Translations under genes and position numbers: made by a program
Assembly (NCBI GenBank): GCA_049644265.1
Contig: JBARRO010000097.1
Location: forward strand, 1 to 43,376
DNA: 43,376 nucleotides
Source of the DNA: JBARRO01 sp049644265
Lineage (GTDB): Bacteria > Bacteroidota > Ignavibacteria > UBA10030
Reading direction: 5' to 3'
Part shown: positions 40,530-43,376 of the stretch, one piece after another
Numbering within the stretch: position 1 is the stretch's first letter
How the letters are laid out: each line of letters opens with the position of its first letter
Notes under the pieces: model-generated
Told to the model about the DNA's origin: nothing
The model's input: only the letters and a program-made list of their open reading frames with translations
Database searches by the model: none

Positions 40530-42161
40530 TTATCTTGACGATGTGTCTACAATCCATATGTTACGAAATTGGTAGGGCGTCCCGTGCTCCTGCAGCATCA
40601 AAGGCCCCTGGGATGCTTCGCCAAGTCGCCCTGCGGCGCCTTTGACACCTTCGATAGACAGTTTTTCATACAGCGTGACACCGTTAAGAACGACAGTGAT
40701 TTGGGCGTGTTCGGTTTTGAGCCCCGACGCATCAAAACGAGGCGCCCGGAAATCAATATCCAGCGTTTGCCATTGGAATGGCGGAAGCGAAGCGTTGGGA
40801 ATGGAGCCTAAGTTCTGCGCAAAATTTCCTAGTGCGCCGCACGGCGCGCCCTCCAGCTGACCATAGGAATCCTTAATATTGATCTCGTACCGTGCCATCT
40901 GATACATCCCGCCGTTCGTAGTCTCGCCAAGCAACCGAAATTCCGCATGGAGCTTGTAATCCCCGAATTGTTTTTTCGATATGATCGATCCTGCACCAGC
41001 AACCACCTCCAGTCGGCCGCCCGGGAGTACTCTCCAATCAGTGGCAGGACCATCCGAATTCAGCCAGTCTTTTGTTTTCTGGCTTAACCACTCATCAACA
41101 TTTGTTCCATTGAACAGAATCACCGCCCCGTCCGGCGGCGGTGCGTTCAGCGTTGGCGGATGCCGCTGGACTCGTCTGGCTTCAAATCCCTGATCGCCAT
41201 GTTGGATCTTCAAGCGCCCGTCCTGAATTCCTCCACTCCATCCTCCGCCGATGAGAGATATTCCGGATTCAGCATAGGCTCCTTCTAATACTGCGATCGG
41301 CTCAGCAGTATCGTCAACCGAAGAAAACAAGAGTGCTCGATACTTGCCGGCTGCCAGTTTCCTGACTCGTGCGGCAATTCCTGGCTTCGAAGACTGCCAA
41401 TCTCCCATGAACAGATCGTTCAACGAGTCCGGACGCGCATCATTGAATCCAAGATCTTGAATCCTCAAATTCTTGAAATATACATGCATTGGCTTTTCCA
41501 CTTTCGTTGCATGCACTTGGAGGCCAATGAAACCATTCGGCGTCATGGCATCGGCGAATCCTGCTGCAAATATCCCGTTAATCCAGGTCCGGATTCCATC
41601 GCCGATTGCTTCGATCCGAAAGTGGTTCCATGCTTCCGGCTTGAAAGCCAGCCGTGCTTTTTCGTTATGCGTAAGATCGCCCAGCCAGCCACGCCTGCCT
41701 TCGTCATAAATCCCCCCGGTCCACCGACGCGGTTCTACGCTGTCTCCAATTTCTTTCCCATCTGCCCTAAGATTGTTGGGAAGCGCGTGGTAGAGCTCTT
41801 TTTGGGCGGGATCGATTTCCACCTGGTATCCGTGCACGCGTCCGTTCTGATACTCTTTGATGCTTTCGCTCCGAATCTGCACGCCGGAATTCAGACCCTC
41901 GTCGACCTTGAAATCGAGTTCCAGAACAAAGTTGCCATAGCTTTTCTTCGTGCACAGGAAGCTGTTGGATGAGTTGAGCACCGAAGTCCCCACAATCATT
42001 CCATCCTTCGCTTCGTAGGTTGCCTTTCCGTTCAGCTGCTGCCATCCCTCCAAGGAACTGCCATTGAACAAGTCATGCCATTCTGCCCGTTCTTGACCAA
42101 CAACAGGAGAGCAAACGGTAAGGCCTGCAACCAAGACTCCAATGAAGGACCGTCGATTCAT
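40530..42161 (-). CDS. Exported protein with two DUF1080 (3-keto-disaccharide hydrolase-type) domains
   Basis: The 543-residue protein starts with a signal (RRSFIGVLVAGLTVCSPVVG, Tat-like). It carries two concanavalin-like DUF1080 domains. The first (about 28-215) runs from WHDLFNGSSLEGWQ through SGVQIRSES and ends HVYFKNLRIQDL. The second (about 345-540) runs from VILFNGTNVDEWLSQ through GGMYQMARYEIN and ends YQFRNIWIVD. A link of about 110 residues separates them. The family includes 3-keto-glycoside hydrolases, which cleave sugars already oxidised at C3. The neighbouring Gfo/Idh/MocA gene could supply the oxidised substrate. It is the first enzyme gene after the regulator and is separated from it by 43 bases. 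Confidence 0.87.
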   Translation of the reverse strand: MNRRSFIGVLVAGLTVCSPVVGQERAEWHDLFNGSSLEGWQQLNGKATYEAKDGMIVGTSVLNSSNSFLCTKKSYGNFVLELDFKVDEGLNSGVQIRSESIKEYQNGRVHGYQVEIDPAQKELYHALPNNLRADGKEIGDSVEPRRWTGGIYDEGRRGWLGDLTHNEKARLAFKPEAWNHFRIEAIGDGIRTWINGIFAAGFADAMTPNGFIGLQVHATKVEKPMHVYFKNLRIQDLGFNDARPDSLNDLFMGDWQSSKPGIAARVRKLAAGKYRALLFSSVDDTAEPIAVLEGAYAESGISLIGGGWSGGIQDGRLKIQHGDQGFEARRVQRHPPTLNAPPPDGAVILFNGTNVDEWLSQKTKDWLNSDGPATDWRVLPGGRLEVVAGAGSIISKKQFGDYKLHAEFRLLGETTNGGMYQMARYEINIKDSYGQLEGAPCGALGNFAQNLGSIPNASLPPFQWQTLDIDFRAPRFDASGLKTEHAQITVVLNGVTLYEKLSIEGVKGAAGRLGEASQGPLMLQEHGTPYQFRNIWIVDTSSR

Positions 42162-42204
42162 AGTATTCTTTCAGGGATGTGCGATCATGAGTGGGGAATG
42201 ACGA

Positions 42205-43350
42205 CTACCCTACCTGAGCAACATTTCCGGCACTGGCCATGTTGCGTAGCTTGGCGCCACAAGAGTCTCGGACAATCAATGACGGGTCAAGAATTCTTCT
42301 TGCTTCGACTTTTTCTCCGTTGATCTTCTTCAAAACAATATCAGCTGCAATGGCACCGATTTCTTCGAGCGGCTGATGAATGGTCGTTAAGGGAACTGGC
42401 GCTGTTCTCCCTCGCCGAATGTTGTCAAATCCTACGATCGCAACATCGTTAGGAATCCGTAATCCATTTTCCAAAACAGCTTTCTGAAAGCCCAATGCAG
42501 TCAGGTCGTCAAAAACGAACACGGCCTCTGGCCGATGGGCTGAGACGACAAATGAGATTCCGATTTCATATCCGGACTGATAGTCATTCCATTCTTCGCC
42601 AAGTTCAAACGTGTACTGAAATGCCGGCTCATACTCGATACCATATTTTGTGAGCGCTCTCGAATACCCCTTTCTTCTCAAATCTCCAAGAATGCTGCCT
42701 TTCGAACCATGAACGGCGTTGATGTATCCAATCTTTTTGTATCCTAATTTGATAAGATGCTGCGTGGCGAGAAATGCACCAAGCTCGTGGTCCACGCCCA
42801 CATACGAGATATCTTCATCTGCCATGTACGAAACAACGACATACGGGAACTTATCTTCATGGAGTTTTCGAATGGTGGGAGAGGCAACATACTCTCGCGA
42901 CATAGCCGCAATAATCAGTCCATTGACGCCGATATCCAGGAAATGCCGAATCATGCTTTCTTCCTTTTCCTCCGTGCCGGATGTGCTTGATAACAGCAAA
43001 TTGTAGCCCACTGAGGAGAGCTTCTGTTCCGCGCTGGCAAGAATCCTCGAGAAGAATGGGCTGCTAATATCTCGCAGGACAAACCCCACGGTCCTTAATT
43101 TGGTAAAATCCACATGAGTCGTCTTGTTTGCCACATATGATCCCTTACCGACTCTACTATAGATAGCTCCCTCCTGGATGAGTTCGTCAAAGGCTTTTCG
43201 GATTGTAATCTGACTGACCGAATATTCACTCGCCAATTCCTTCTGTGAGGCCAGTTGATCGCCAATCCGTAATTTTCCAGATGCAATCTTCGTCCTTATG
43301 TCGTTGGCTATTTGGATATATAAGGGTTCTGAATTCTTATGGTCAATCAT
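42205..43350 (-). CDS. GntR/LacI hybrid transcriptional regulator
   Basis: The regulator has 381 residues from the ATG at 43350. Residues 1-75 are a GntR winged helix (PLYIQIANDIRTKIASG, LASQKELASEYSVSQITIRKAFDELIQEGAIYSR). Residues 85-375 are a LacI-type sugar-binding domain (TVGFVLRDISSPFFSRIL, YVGVDHELGAFLATQHLI, GYKKIGYINA, FVFDDLTALGFQKA, VAIVGFDNIRR). This AraR-like arrangement is common for pentose and uronate control. It lies at the head of the minus-strand carbohydrate genes and probably represses or activates them in response to a sugar. The frame to 43365 would need a TTG start. I found no clear operator in the 43 bases downstream; the window ends 26 bases upstream of the ATG. Confidence 0.9.
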   Translation of the reverse strand: MIDHKNSEPLYIQIANDIRTKIASGKLRIGDQLASQKELASEYSVSQITIRKAFDELIQEGAIYSRVGKGSYVANKTTHVDFTKLRTVGFVLRDISSPFFSRILASAEQKLSSVGYNLLLSSTSGTEEKEESMIRHFLDIGVNGLIIAAMSREYVASPTIRKLHEDKFPYVVVSYMADEDISYVGVDHELGAFLATQHLIKLGYKKIGYINAVHGSKGSILGDLRRKGYSRALTKYGIEYEPAFQYTFELGEEWNDYQSGYEIGISFVVSAHRPEAVFVFDDLTALGFQKAVLENGLRIPNDVAIVGFDNIRRGRTAPVPLTTIHQPLEEIGAIAADIVLKKINGEKVEARRILDPSLIVRDSCGAKLRNMASAGNVAQVG

Positions 43351-43376
43351 GGTTTTTGTTTCCAACGGTTTCGTGT

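Noticed and set aside
1..43376. tRNA, rRNA, riboswitch or replication origin
   Set aside because: No cloverleaf, rRNA-like stretch, known riboswitch core or iteron array was visible by eye on either strand.

Overview
The window comes from a mid-GC bacterium of the Bacteroidota/Ignavibacteriota (FCB) lineage. Three proteins end in the type IX secretion (T9SS) sorting domain with the YPNPFNP signature usual in Ignavibacteria-like genomes. There are also many short palindromic intergenic repeats, a membrane-anchored AraC regulator, and carbohydrate genes of the Gfo/Idh/MocA, DUF1080 and xylose-isomerase-like types. The species cannot be fixed from sequence alone. I see no tRNA, rRNA, CRISPR array or transposase.

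Layout. (1) 1-8757: a T9SS cargo protein; a minus-strand run of an unknown exported protein, folE, a ferredoxin-reductase-like flavoprotein and a DUF1905 protein; a divergent ECF sigma factor; a DUF362 protein with T9SS tail; and a divergent AraC-type regulator. The sigma factor and the exported protein share a symmetric intergenic region that looks like a two-way ECF promoter. (2) 9002-13555: a small accessory plus-strand region with a lipoprotein that has lost its hydrolase core, two outer-membrane-like proteins and a 31-residue membrane peptide. After these come a decayed fragment of the sigma gene and a T9SS protein built of about 14 propeller repeats. (3) 14151-28140: one large minus-strand electron-transfer and signalling locus. 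HEAT-repeat protein, sensor kinase and NtrC-type regulator come first. Then a strong sigma-54 promoter precedes a CheY-like receiver, an outer-membrane barrel with a heme motif, a cupredoxin, a GltD-like flavoprotein with ferredoxin clusters, a Rieske protein, an eight-cysteine protein, split cytochrome b, an octaheme cytochrome c and a monoheme cytochrome c. (4) 28600-29496: an EamA transporter bracketed by inverted repeats. (5) 30019-43350: a minus-strand carbohydrate cluster. It holds a GntR/LacI hybrid regulator, a two-domain DUF1080 protein, a heparinase-II/III-like lyase, two related small exported proteins, two sugar isomerase/epimerase TIM barrels, a Gfo/Idh/MocA oxidoreductase, an MFS transporter and two exported double-domain VOC proteins.

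How the parts fit. Region 3 reads as an alternative complex III (Rieske, split cytochrome b, multiheme c) with its own two-component control. The regulator, a candidate enhancer dyad, a -24/-12 promoter and the target genes lie in that order. Region 5 looks like an oxidative (3-keto-sugar) route for breaking glycosidic bonds: an oxidoreductase makes a keto-sugar, DUF1080/TIM-barrel/VOC-type enzymes cleave or rearrange it, a lyase attacks uronic polymers, and the MFS protein imports products. The most interesting leads are the sigma-54 circuit, the eight-cysteine protein inside the bc operon, the VOC-bearing keto-sugar cluster, the duplicated sigma-fragment/terminator/T9SS-tail module and the two-way ECF promoter.
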